Source: Pseudarthrobacter sulfonivorans (GTDB lineage Bacteria; Actinomycetota; Actinomycetes; Actinomycetales; Micrococcaceae). From it: a stretch of 64,000 bases of DNA. Below the pieces are notes generated by a model. The model worked only from the letters and a program-made list of their open reading frames with translations. It did no database searches and was not told the origin of the DNA. Where the stretch lies: the NCBI RefSeq assembly GCF_001484605.1, contig NZ_CP013747.1:3100001-3164000 (forward strand). Direction: 5' to 3'. The position numbers and the translations under genes are program-made. Position 1 is the stretch's first letter. The number at the start of each line of letters is the position of its first letter. Positions 45,202-53,551 of the stretch are shown here, piece by piece.

Positions 45202-45630
45202 ATGATGTTGATGCGTACGGACCCGTTCCGTGAGCTGGACCGGCTCACCCAGCAGGTCTTCGGAACCGCAGCCCGGCCGGCGGCCATGCCCATGGACGCC
45301 TGGCAGGAAGACGGCGAGTTCGTGGTGGCGTTCGACCTCCCGGGCGTCAAGATCGATTCAGTGGACCTCAATGTTGAACGCAACGTACTGACTGTCCGGG
45401 CGGAGCGCCAGGACCCCACACAGCCCAATGTGGAGCTGGTGGCCTCAGAGCGTCCGCGCGGTGTCTTCAGTCGCCAGCTCATCCTGGGCGACACGCTCAA
45501 TGCGGACAACATCAAGGCCAGCTACGACCAGGGCGTCCTGACCCTGCGGATCCCAGTGGCGGAGCAGGCCAAGCCGCGCAGGATCGAGATCGAAACCAAG
45601 CAGGGTTCCTTGCACGAGATCGGTAAATAG
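45202..45630 (+). CDS. Small heat shock protein (Hsp20/alpha-crystallin)
   Basis: 142 residues. An alpha-crystallin domain at about 28-125 ([80 protein letters not shown]). It would hold unfolding proteins. GGAG precedes its start. Divergent from the MerR gene. Confidence 0.92.
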   Translation: MMLMRTDPFRELDRLTQQVFGTAARPAAMPMDAWQEDGEFVVAFDLPGVKIDSVDLNVERNVLTVRAERQDPTQPNVELVASERPRGVFSRQLILGDTLNADNIKASYDQGVLTLRIPVAEQAKPRRIEIETKQGSLHEIGK

Positions 45631-45638
45631 GTCCGGAC

Positions 45639-45672
45639 CGCGGGGGCACCGGCTGCAGTCGGTGCCCCCGCG
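45639..45672 (+). terminator. GC-rich hairpin after hsp20
   Basis: A perfect 13-base stem (45639-45651 with 45660-45672) and an eight-base loop, nine bases after the hsp20 stop. No U-run follows. It separates hsp20 from the J-domain gene. Confidence 0.75.
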
Positions 45673-45705
45673 CCGTCCCCGTAAGATCCCCGAGACGTAC
45701 CCGCC

Positions 45706-46059
45706 ATGACCAGCCAGCCGGACTACTACGCCGCCCTGAGGGTGAAACCCGCTGCCAGCCAGCAGGAGATCTCGCGCGCCTACCGGGCGCTGATGCGCAC
45801 CCACCACCCCGACGTCGACGGCGGCCCAAAGGGTGACCGCAACGTCCAGGATGGAGAGTTGCTGCGGATCATGCAGGCGTTCGCTGTCCTCCGTGACCCG
45901 GCGCGGCGCGCAGCCTACGACCGGAGCCGCAACGGAGCAAGCGCGGCGGGTGGCGCCCCGACCGTCGTCCCGGTCCGGAAGGTCAGCAGCCGGTCCGTGT
46001 CGGCCGGCAACACCATCAGGATCACGCCGGTGCGCTGGGAAAGCGGACCCTGGACGTAA
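45706..46059 (+). CDS. J-domain protein (DnaJ-like)
   Basis: 117 residues. Residues 6-74 are a J-domain (DYYAALRVKPAASQQEISRAYRALMRTHHPDVDGG with the HPD motif, then FAVLRDPARRAAYDR). There is no zinc-finger or C-terminal substrate domain. It likely recruits Hsp70 for a special client. Its position after hsp20 suggests a stress-related role. Confidence 0.9.
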   Translation: MTSQPDYYAALRVKPAASQQEISRAYRALMRTHHPDVDGGPKGDRNVQDGELLRIMQAFAVLRDPARRAAYDRSRNGASAAGGAPTVVPVRKVSSRSVSAGNTIRITPVRWESGPWT

Positions 46060-46102
46060 ACCCCGTAAGACGACAGCCACCACCGCGAGGAGGCGGAAAA
46101 CA

Positions 46103-46480
46103 ATGAGCGACTGGCGCCGCTACGACTCCCACCTGATCCCTGCCTTTCACGAACGCTTCGAACAGCGCTGGGGCGAGGGTACTGCACCGTTCCTGGACCC
46201 CGAAGCCCACGAAGAGCCGCTTCCCCGCGCGCAGTGGATCAACCCTGCCACCGGCGCAGCCTTGGCAGTGGTGCCGGTGTGGACCGCAGAAGACGAACAG
46301 CAGCGTTCCTTCGGAGTGTTCTATCTTCCGCCTGCCGGGGACGTCTGGGTGCTGCGGCCCGGTTACACCGGCTATTTGGAGCCGGCAGACGGCGACGCGG
46401 AGCAACTCGTCACGCTCCGGAATGATGCCTTCCGGAAGGCCGTGGCGCACGCCAAGGAGTTCCTCTTCGGCTCACAATGA
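46103..46480 (+). CDS. Protein of unknown function
   Basis: 125 residues from ATG 46103, with GAGGAGG-type site (CGAGGAGGCGG) upstream. Soluble, with aromatic-rich segments: MSDWRRYDSHLIPAFHERFEQRWGEGT, WINPATGAALAVVPVWTAED, VWVLRPGYTGYLEPADG, AHAKEFLFGSQ. I recognise no family. It ends nine bases inside the convergent AAA gene fragment. Confidence 0.65.
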   Translation: MSDWRRYDSHLIPAFHERFEQRWGEGTAPFLDPEAHEEPLPRAQWINPATGAALAVVPVWTAEDEQQRSFGVFYLPPAGDVWVLRPGYTGYLEPADGDAEQLVTLRNDAFRKAVAHAKEFLFGSQ

Positions 46481-47219
46481 ACCGGCCGCGTCCGTGCCGC
46501 TGCCCAGCAGGCTGCGGGTGAGGGTTTCGGCGTCGGCCATCAGATCCTCCACGGCGGCCGCCAGATGCGAATCGGACACCGGCGTGTTATCCAGCGCCGC
46601 AGCCACCACCGCCCGCCGGACCAGTTCCCGGGCGAAGGAGGCGGTGGTTCCCGCCGTCCGTTCCGCGGCGGCATCCAGTGCCGCCGGGCTGAACGCCACC
46701 ATGCGGCCGTACAGTTCCAGCAGCCTGACCCGCTCGGCATGGGCCGGCAGCGGGATCTCCACCGCGAGGTCCACCCGGCCCGGGCGCTGCGCCAGCGCCC
46801 GCTCCAGCATGTCAGGCCGGTTGGTGGTGAGGACAAACGCGACGTCGGCGTCGTTATCCAAGCCGTCCATGGCGTCCAACACCTCAAAGAGCAGCGGCTG
46901 CGGCCCGTGCCCGAAACTCCGGTCCTCGGCAATAAGATCGCAATCCTCCAGCACGACGATCGAGGGCTGCAGCGCCCGCGCCATGCGGGCCGCCTCCGAG
47001 ATCCTGGCGAGGGAACCGCCCGAGAGGAGGATCGCCGTCGAGCCTTCACTCTGGCTCAGCAGGTGCCGGACGGTGTGCGTCTTGCCGGTGCCCGGGCGGC
47101 CGTACAGCAGGATGCCCCGTTTGAGATGCTGACCGTGCTGTTTGAGGGACGCCCGGTGCGTGGCGATGCCCACGGTGTGGTCCGCGACCTTCTGCAGCAG
47201 GCCGTCGGGCAGGATTTTC
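46472..47219 (-). pseudogene. AAA family ATPase, C-terminal part (5'-truncated)
   Basis: The P-loop GRPGTGKT (normally GPPGTGKT), Walker B VVLEDCDLI, NRPDMLERAL and the arginine-finger segment RPGRVDLAVEIPLP form an AAA module running to the stop. In-frame coding extends upstream to PKILPDGLLQKVADHTVGIA, where it abruptly meets the start of a cold-shock gene in another frame near 47217. The N-terminal half is found on the same strand at 48552-48905. An internal GTG at 47173 could still start a 233-residue product. Confidence 0.75.
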
Positions 47220-47252
47220 GGAGTTGAACAATTTCACTGTTCCCGTTGCCAT
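47217..47252 (-). pseudogene. Cold-shock protein gene, 5' fragment (12 codons)
   Basis: The minus strand reads MATGTVKLFNSE from ATG 47252, the universal start of CspA-type proteins (MATGTVKWFN), then shifts directly into the AAA ATPase coding sequence. The rest of the csp gene (about 55 codons) is missing. Upstream DNA up to about 47400 may be csp leader. Confidence 0.7.
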
Positions 47253-47420
47253 GTCTGTTTTCTTCGCCACGCTCTCTGTGCTGCCGGACGTCACGGGCCG
47301 GCGGGCCGCGGAGACCCTCTTCCGCTGTCCCAAACGCACGGTGCCGGATCGGCACGTGCAAGCGTCCCGCCGCTGAAACAGTCCGACGGCCCTCGATAGC
47401 CTTCACGTCAGAGCATCATC

Positions 47421-47469
47421 AGCAGGCAGCAGGCAGCAGGCAGCAGGCAGCAGGCAGCAGGCAGCCGGC
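47421..47469 (+). repeat. Tandem 7-base repeat (AGCAGGC x 6, plus a variant)
   Basis: Six exact copies of AGCAGGC (47421-47462) and a seventh AGCCGGC (47463-47469). It is a minisatellite-like tract in the foreign segment between the two AAA fragments; seven is not a multiple of three and no gene reads through it. Confidence 0.9.
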
Positions 47470-47679
47470 GACGATGCAGACGATGCCGACCGAGGTCAGG
47501 ATCCATCCGGGAATCAAGACGACGGTGCGTCCGTATCAGAATGGCGAACAGCGGCGTACAGTGTGGAACTACCGGCGACGGCCAAGGTCGTCCGAGGCGA
47601 CTGCGGGCTTGGCGTGACAGCGGGGCTGAACCGTTGGCCGTATCCACAAGAAAATGCATACCGACAACAGGAGGTCAAG

Positions 47680-48042
47680 ATGGCAGGTTTAATTCGCAAG
47701 AGCCTCGATTCGCCTGAGGAGACCAGGCCGTTCGAGGGTGGGACGGGTCAGCTCCAACTGGTAAACATGGAAGCGGGCGGCGTCGGCCGCGCCACATTCC
47801 TGCCGGGGTGGAGGTGGTCCGAGCACGTAAAGCCGATCGCTAAGACGGACAGTTGCCAAGCCTCCCACATGGGCTACTTCATCTCCGGACGGATGAAGGT
47901 TGTCATGGACGACGGCGAAGAAATGGAGTACGGGCCTGGGGACTTCGGCATCATGCCTCCTGGGCACGACGCCTGGATTCTTGGCGACGAGCCGTGTGTC
48001 GTGATCGACTGGCAGGGATTCGCTGACTACGCCAAGCGGTGA
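47680..48042 (+). CDS. Cupin-domain protein on the inserted segment
   Basis: 120 residues from ATG 47680 with CAGGAGG upstream. Cupin signatures: VGRATFLPGWRWSEHVKPIAKTDSCQASHMGYFISGRMKVVMDDGEEMEYGPGDFGIMPPGHDAWILGDEPCVVIDWQG. It looks intact although the DNA around it is broken genes, so it may be the cargo of the insertion. Function unknown. Confidence 0.82.
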   Translation: MAGLIRKSLDSPEETRPFEGGTGQLQLVNMEAGGVGRATFLPGWRWSEHVKPIAKTDSCQASHMGYFISGRMKVVMDDGEEMEYGPGDFGIMPPGHDAWILGDEPCVVIDWQGFADYAKR

Positions 48043-48174
48043 TATGAAAGCTGGCAGGTCAGACTCTCGGGCGGGAACCGTCGTTCCACCCTGTTCGGAT
48101 CCAGGCTCGACCAGTGCGGTGCGATGCCAATGCAGCAGGCAGAGCTGACGAGCAACGAGGTTGAGTCTCGCCGG

Positions 48175-48420
48175 CCGGCAAGCCTGAGGACCTGATCGAG
48201 CGCCGCTTCACCGCGCCGGCGCCGAGCCGGCTGTGGGTCGCTGACATAAGCTATGTCCGCACGTTCGCCGGTTGGGTCTATGGTCCATCACGCCGATCGC
48301 GGAGTGCAGCACCGGGCGATCCGCTACACCCAGCGACTGGAAGAAGCAGACGCCGTTGCCTCCGTAGGGTCGAAAGGCGATTCGTACGACTATGCCCTTG
48401 CCGGGGAGTCACGGGGCTTC
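48175..48420 (+). pseudogene. IS3-family transposase (OrfB), internally deleted remnant
   Basis: Two pieces of the rve integrase core: DLIERRFTAPAPSRLWVADI then SYVRTFAGWVY (48190-48282), and VHHADRGVQHRAIRYTQRLE, EADAVASVGSKGDSYDYALAGES (48290-48410) in another frame. In IS3 OrfB about 50 residues normally lie between them. The DDE residues D (VADI) and D (HADRG) remain but the gene is broken. Joined at 48280-48292. Confidence 0.8.
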
Positions 48421-48551
48421 CGCCGACTGCGACTTCTGAACACCAGGGACATCCAATTCTGAAGATGACGCGTGGGTCTGATGGCCACGACTTTGGGTCC
48501 GAGTAGTGCCTCAAGTCAAGATGCTCGCGAAAATCGTTTCGGTGCCTCAGC

Positions 48552-48905
48552 TATTTTTGCTGGCAAGGTTGGTGTAGTCGGGCTGGGACAGCGGAAACTG
48601 GGGAACAGCTGCGACTGCTGCACCATGTCGCTGAGTGACTGGTGGTGCCGCTGGGCGCCGCCGATGCCCACCAGCCGGCTGCCCGGATCCTGACCGGCAA
48701 ACTCCGCCATCAGGATGTCCGCGTCCACAAACCGGTGCGGCGGGATGTTCTCCACCACCACGGAGAGGCCTTCAGCCGGCTCACCCAGGTGCTCCGTCAG
48801 CGCCTCAAGCAGCTGCTTGCCCGCCCGCTGCCGGTGGTTTCCGGCCTGCGCCAGCTGGACCAGCTCGGAAAAATCGTCGATGAACTTCCCCAGTTTTTCA
48901 TCCAT
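48552..48905 (-). pseudogene. AAA family ATPase, N-terminal part (frameshifted and 3'-truncated)
   Basis: From ATG 48905: MDEKLGKFIDDFSELVQLAQ, LLEALTEHLGEPAEGLSVVV, FVDADILMAEFAGQDPGSRL, VGIGGAQRHHQSLSDMVQQS, QLFP, and then a one-base shift (near 48587) gives QFPLSQPDYTNLASKN. This is the usual N-terminal extension of actinobacterial AAA ATPases of the type seen at 46472-47219. The piece stops near 48552. About 120-150 codons between the two parts are missing. Confidence 0.65.
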
Positions 48906-49002
48906 GCTCAGACCCTAGCAGCGACGCTCGTCAGCCCCGCTCCGGTGTGCCATTCTGGGACGTACCCGTTCCACGCTTTCTCGGTCATGAAGGACTGAAT
49001 CC

Positions 49003-50568
49003 ATGCACATTTCCGCCAAGGACCTGGCCGCCCTCATCCCTGCGGACTTCACGCTGGGCGTGGCCACGGCGGCCTTCCAGATCGAGGGCGCCCTTACTGA
49101 AGACGGCAGGGGCACGGCGGGCTGGGACGTGTTTTCGGCCAAGGAAGGTGCCATCGTGGACGGGCACAGCCCGGCCGTAGCCTGCGACCACTACCACCGC
49201 ATGCCCGGCGATGTTGCCCTTATGAAGCAGCTGGGCGTCGACTCGTACCGGTTCTCACTGTCCTGGCCCCGGATCCAGCCCAACGGCAGCGGCCCGATGA
49301 ACCCTGCCGGGCTGGCGTTCTATGACCGGCTTCTGGACGAACTCCTGGCCAACGGGATTTCGCCCATGGTCACCCTCTATCACTGGGACACTCCGCTGGC
49401 ACTGGACGACGCTGGCGGCTGGATGAATCGCGATACCGCCTACCGCCTGGGCGAGTTCGCCGCGATTGCCGCTGATGCGTACGGCGACCGCGTTGCCCGC
49501 TGGGTCACCATCAACGAGCCCGCCACGGTCAGCACCAACGGCTACACCATGGGCCTGCACTCACCGGGCGAAGCACTTATGGTCAACGCGTTGCCTACCG
49601 TGCACCACCAGCTTCTGGGCCACGGGCTCGCGATGCAGGCGTTGCGGGCGGCGGGGGTCCCAGGCGAGATCGGGATGACCAACGTGTACTCGCCCATGGT
49701 CCCGAACTCCATCAACCCCCTGGACTGGATGAGTGCGGGCCTGATGGACATTGCCCAGAACCGGCTGTACGCGGACCCCGTCCTCACTGGCCAATATCCG
49801 GATATCATCCGCGCCGCGAAGTTCTTCGGCTCCTTTGACCATCCGGACGGGGACATGGAGATCATCTCCCAGCCGCTGGATTTCTACGGGCTGAACTACT
49901 ACATGCCCACGAAGGTAGCCGTCGGCCCCGGTGAGGGGGCGGTGCCGGCGACCATGGCGGAGGCCATGGGCAGCGACCTGAGTGCGGCAGGCAACGGTTC
50001 CACGCCGTTCCACGTGGAGGCCTGGCCCGAAGCGGACATCACCTCCTACGGCTGGCCGGTGAAGCCCGAGTACATGGCGGTGGCGCTGAAGGAGATGGCG
50101 GAGCGATACCCGCATCTGCCGCCGGTGATCATCACCGAGGGCGGGGCCAGTTTTGAGGACATCGTCGTCCGGGACAAGTCCACCAACACCACCTTCATCC
50201 CGGACGAGCGGCGGCTGAAATACCTGTCGGACCACATCGAGTCAGCGCTGAAGGCCACGGCTCCCGGCGGTGACGCCGAGGGCATTGACCTGCGGGGCTA
50301 CTACGTGTGGTCGCTCATGGACAATTTCGAATGGTCGGCAGGCTACAACCAGCCGTTTGGCCTGCTGCATGTTGATTTCGAGACCCTGGAGCGCACGCCG
50401 AAGGCGTCCTACTTCTGGCTTCAGGAGCTCATCGAGGAGCGGAACCTTGCCGCGGCGGCGGGTGCCGCCGTCGCGCAGGCCGCCAGTGAGGAACCGGACA
50501 CTGCCGTTGATCCCGAGACGGCGGTATCTCCCGACGACGGCGTGACCACCTCGGGTGCCACCGCCTAG
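49003..50568 (+). CDS. GH1 beta-glucosidase
   Basis: 521 residues. Family 1 signatures: FTLGVATAAFQIEGA at the N-terminus, acid/base E172 in VTINEP and nucleophile E379 in IITEGG (usually ITENG), plus DFYGLNYY and VWSLMDNFEWSAGYNQPFGLLHVDFETLERTPKASYFWLQELI. It hydrolyses beta-glucosides or oligosaccharides in the cytoplasm; no signal peptide. An acidic C-terminal tail of about 50 residues is unusual. Confidence 0.93.
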   Translation: MHISAKDLAALIPADFTLGVATAAFQIEGALTEDGRGTAGWDVFSAKEGAIVDGHSPAVACDHYHRMPGDVALMKQLGVDSYRFSLSWPRIQPNGSGPMNPAGLAFYDRLLDELLANGISPMVTLYHWDTPLALDDAGGWMNRDTAYRLGEFAAIAADAYGDRVARWVTINEPATVSTNGYTMGLHSPGEALMVNALPTVHHQLLGHGLAMQALRAAGVPGEIGMTNVYSPMVPNSINPLDWMSAGLMDIAQNRLYADPVLTGQYPDIIRAAKFFGSFDHPDGDMEIISQPLDFYGLNYYMPTKVAVGPGEGAVPATMAEAMGSDLSAAGNGSTPFHVEAWPEADITSYGWPVKPEYMAVALKEMAERYPHLPPVIITEGGASFEDIVVRDKSTNTTFIPDERRLKYLSDHIESALKATAPGGDAEGIDLRGYYVWSLMDNFEWSAGYNQPFGLLHVDFETLERTPKASYFWLQELIEERNLAAAAGAAVAQAASEEPDTAVDPETAVSPDDGVTTSGATA

Positions 50569-50613
50569 CCTCGTGGGGATATGTTGCTCGGACTTAGGCC
50601 CGTTCGCCGGAAC

Positions 50614-51465
50614 CTAGCCGGCGTGGTGCGCGTCCTCCGGGTCCTCGGGTGAGTCATCGCGCCGTTCCTTCACGAGCTTGCTGGCACTCACCAGCCGTAG
50701 CGCGGTCACCAGCAGGATCCCGCCAAGCACGTTAAAGACCACTACATAGGAAAACCAGCCGAGCCATTGAAGGTAGTTGATGTCGGCACCCGCGTGGATG
50801 GCACCGAAGATCAGCAGCGAGTCCAGGATCGAGTGGAAGAGCTGCAGCCCGTAGAGCAGGAAAGCGCCAACGACGGCGGCCGCGATCTTGCCGGTGACGC
50901 TGTCCGTCCCGTGCTGCATGCGGGTCATCAACGTGATGGTGCTCCCCGCCAACACGGCAAGACACACGGTTTTCCAGTTAAACCCGGCGTCGAGATAGTG
51001 GGTGGCTTCCTTCGTGATGGTCTCGCTCCACTGCGGGAACGCTGTCATGATCAATGCCATGAACAGCCAACCGCCCGCCAGGTTGGCAATGAGTGTGCCG
51101 CCCCAGAGCTTCCCGAGCTGCGCGTAGCTTGCCTCCCGTGCGACGACGGCGGCTATGGGTACCAGGAAGCCTTCCGTGAACAGTTCGCTCTTGGCCAGCA
51201 GCAGGGCGATGAGGCCTGCACTGAAGGCCAGCCCCGCGAGAAGGTGGTTCCCGGTCTCATGGAGAACGCCGAGGTAGGCCATAATGCCAACGCCTATTTC
51301 AAACCCGCCGAACAAACCGGTGATGAGCACGTCCCGAAAGGAGCGGTTCAGCCGCTGCGCGCCTTCCTCAACCGTGCGGTCGAAGGATTCCTCCACCTCC
51401 TCCTCAACCGGGCCTGGATTGTCGCCAAGTTCCCGCCGCCGTTCATCGCCGTCAGTGTCGCTCAT
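50614..51465 (-). CDS. Formate/nitrite transporter (FNT) family protein
   Basis: 283 residues. Charged N-terminus, then six helices with the FNT marks: RDVLITGLFGGFEIGVGIMAYL, LLAGLAFSAGLIALLLAKSELFTEGFLVPIAAVVARE (FNT motif LFT), GGTLIANLAGGWLF, and HSILDSLLIFGAIHAG. Likely a channel for small monocarboxylates or nitrite. The acidic tails at both ends are typical of the actinobacterial group. Confidence 0.85.
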   Translation of the reverse strand: MSDTDGDERRRELGDNPGPVEEEVEESFDRTVEEGAQRLNRSFRDVLITGLFGGFEIGVGIMAYLGVLHETGNHLLAGLAFSAGLIALLLAKSELFTEGFLVPIAAVVAREASYAQLGKLWGGTLIANLAGGWLFMALIMTAFPQWSETITKEATHYLDAGFNWKTVCLAVLAGSTITLMTRMQHGTDSVTGKIAAAVVGAFLLYGLQLFHSILDSLLIFGAIHAGADINYLQWLGWFSYVVVFNVLGGILLVTALRLVSASKLVKERRDDSPEDPEDAHHAG

Positions 51466-51522
51466 TCGTGTCGCCTACCCGCCTGAAGGTGTGAGGTCAT
51501 TCTATTGCTGACCCGGCGGGAT

Positions 51523-52605
51523 CTAGAGGAGGTCCAGGAGCTTGAGCTGTTTGGCCATCCCCGCGCCGTCGGGCGAATAGATCCAGGGCACCGCGGAGGT
51601 GGTGTGGTCGCCGTCCTCGGAGTGCCCGCCGGCGAAGACGGACTCGCTGACGGAAAGCTGCCGGATGGCGATGGCGGCCACCCTGTCGGCGTTTTCCTGG
51701 GCGAAGCCTGAGTAAATCTGTTCGTCGTGCTGGCCGTTGTCGCCGATCAGGAGCCACCGCATGTCCGGGAATTCCTTGGCGAGGCGCTCCAGATTTCGGT
51801 GCTTGTGCTCCTGCCCGCTGCGGAACCAACGGTCCTGTGTCAGGCCCCAGTCGGTGAGCAGGAGGGCGCCGGAGGGATACATGTTCCGGCCCAGGAACCG
51901 CGCCAGGGTGGGGGCAGCATTCCACGGGCCCGTGGACAGGTAGATGACGGGCGCGTCCGGGTGTTCAATGGTGAGCCGTTCCAGCAGGACCGCCATCCCC
52001 GGCGTTGCCATCCGTGCCCGTTCGCTGAGGACAAACGTGTTCCACAGGGCCAGGAATGGCCTCGGCAGGGCGGTGACCATCACGGTGTCGTCGATGTCGG
52101 ACACGATGCCGAACTTCGCGTCGGCACCTATCACCTGGATCCGCGTCTCCACGGGTTCGGTCGCGTCAGCCCTCAGGACGGCGGTGTGCCAGCCCGGCGG
52201 GAGCTGCACGTCCACCACTGTATCGATGAGCCCACCGCGGTCCGCCCGGACCCGGGTGGTGACGCCGCCGATAGTAATTTCCACCTCGACGAACTGCAGC
52301 GGGACGCTGGTGAAGGCCCGCCAGCCGCGGACGTTTTGTGTGCCGTTACGTGCTGCGTGCTCGGCCCGGCTGCCCGGGGCCGGATTCTTGGTCAACAGGA
52401 CGCGGCCGAGCACGCGTACCCAGCCGGTCGAACCGTAGCCCTGGTACGCGATGGTCTGAGGTGCGAAATTCCAGCCCTTGGCGAGCTGGATGCGGACGGC
52501 GTTGACGACGGCGGAGATCCGGTGCGCCAGGCGTAAAAGCTGGGTGCCGGACAGCGGTGCGGGGTGCGTAGTGTTCTGCGGTGAATTCTGAGGAGCCCTG
52601 TCCAT
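51523..52605 (-). CDS. App1-domain phosphatidate-phosphatase-like protein (DUF2183)
   Basis: 360 residues from ATG 52605. The HAD-type motif SDIDDTVMVTALPRPFLALWNTFVLSE (about residue 185, DxDxT) and the later STGPWNAAPTLARFLGRNMYPSGALLLTDWGL and WLLIGDNGQHDEQIYSGFAQE are the App1 (PF09949) catalytic features. The yeast homologue is a Mg-dependent phosphatidate phosphatase of actin patches. No membrane anchor is visible. Role in bacteria unknown. Confidence 0.88.
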   Translation of the reverse strand: MDRAPQNSPQNTTHPAPLSGTQLLRLAHRISAVVNAVRIQLAKGWNFAPQTIAYQGYGSTGWVRVLGRVLLTKNPAPGSRAEHAARNGTQNVRGWRAFTSVPLQFVEVEITIGGVTTRVRADRGGLIDTVVDVQLPPGWHTAVLRADATEPVETRIQVIGADAKFGIVSDIDDTVMVTALPRPFLALWNTFVLSERARMATPGMAVLLERLTIEHPDAPVIYLSTGPWNAAPTLARFLGRNMYPSGALLLTDWGLTQDRWFRSGQEHKHRNLERLAKEFPDMRWLLIGDNGQHDEQIYSGFAQENADRVAAIAIRQLSVSESVFAGGHSEDGDHTTSAVPWIYSPDGAGMAKQLKLLDLL

Positions 52606-52672
52606 GTCTCCACTCTGCCACAGCGCAGCCGCTCGCCCGGCACGTTCGGCGGTCCCGCCGTCGTGCGTGACG

Positions 52673-53404
52673 TCAGCCTCCACCAAGGAGCCAGCGGAGG
52701 GTGTCGGCGTTCCGCACGGCGTTCCCGCCGCCGTCGTTGTTGAAATAGGCATAGACATCCTTGCCTGCCGCGGACCATTCGCGGATCCGGTCCGCCCACC
52801 ACTGCAGGTCCGTATCGGAGTAGGAGCCGCCATACAGGTGCTGATGGTCAGGCCCGTGGAGCCGGATGTAGACGAAGGGCGCTGTGGCGCGGAGGATGCA
52901 CGGCAGTTGGGCGCCGCTCATGATGCAGTAGGCGGCCTGGTGCCGTTCCAGCAAGGCGTACACGTCCGGATGGTCCCAGCTGGGGTGCCGGAACTCCACG
53001 GTCACCCGGATCCACCACGGGACCGCGGCGAGGAAGTGATCCAGCCGGGCATCATCGCGCTGCAGCTGCGGTGGCAGTTGGACCAGCAGGACAGCGCGTT
53101 TGTCGCCCAGCTCGTGCCAGCAGCGGGCGATGCGTTCCAGCCAGACTTCGGGTCCGTAGAGTTTCTTGCCGTGCGTCAGGCCGCGGGGGGCTTTGACGGA
53201 CATCGCGAACCCGTCCGGGAGCCTGCGCCGCCAGCTGGCGAAGGACGTGTCCCGGGGCCACCGGTAAAAGCTGGCGTTCAACTCAACGGTGCCGAACCGG
53301 GAAACGTAGTGCTGGAGCCTGTCCTGGGCCGGGAGGCCTGGCGGGTAGAGCACGTTCTCCCAGTGGTCATAGCTCCAGCCGGAGGTGCCGATATGTACAG
53401 CCAC
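52673..53404 (-). CDS. DUF72 family protein
   Basis: 243 residues. The DUF72 TIM-barrel pattern is clear: HIGTSGWSYDHWENVLYPPGL, FGTVELNASFYRWP, AMSVKAPRGLTH, VEFRHPSWDHPDVYALLERH, VYIRLHGPDHQHLYGGSYSD, YAYFNNDGGGNAVRNADTLRWLLG. Function unknown. It is upstream of the App1 gene on the same strand, with 67 bases between. Confidence 0.9.
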   Translation of the reverse strand: MAVHIGTSGWSYDHWENVLYPPGLPAQDRLQHYVSRFGTVELNASFYRWPRDTSFASWRRRLPDGFAMSVKAPRGLTHGKKLYGPEVWLERIARCWHELGDKRAVLLVQLPPQLQRDDARLDHFLAAVPWWIRVTVEFRHPSWDHPDVYALLERHQAAYCIMSGAQLPCILRATAPFVYIRLHGPDHQHLYGGSYSDTDLQWWADRIREWSAAGKDVYAYFNNDGGGNAVRNADTLRWLLGGG

Positions 53405-53551
53405 GGTCAGCTGACCCGCAGGGATGAAGGGTGAACCATGATGCCTCCGGTGTTCGTGGACCGGCCGTCAACTCAGGCTACACCGCCGGGCTTTGCCGCT
53501 ATCGTTCACCGTTGTTCCCCTGAGGGCCCATCCTTGTGGCAGGGTATGGGC

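Noticed and set aside
47421-47469. CRISPR-like array
   Set aside because: Units are 7 bases and contiguous, with no spacers and no cas genes.
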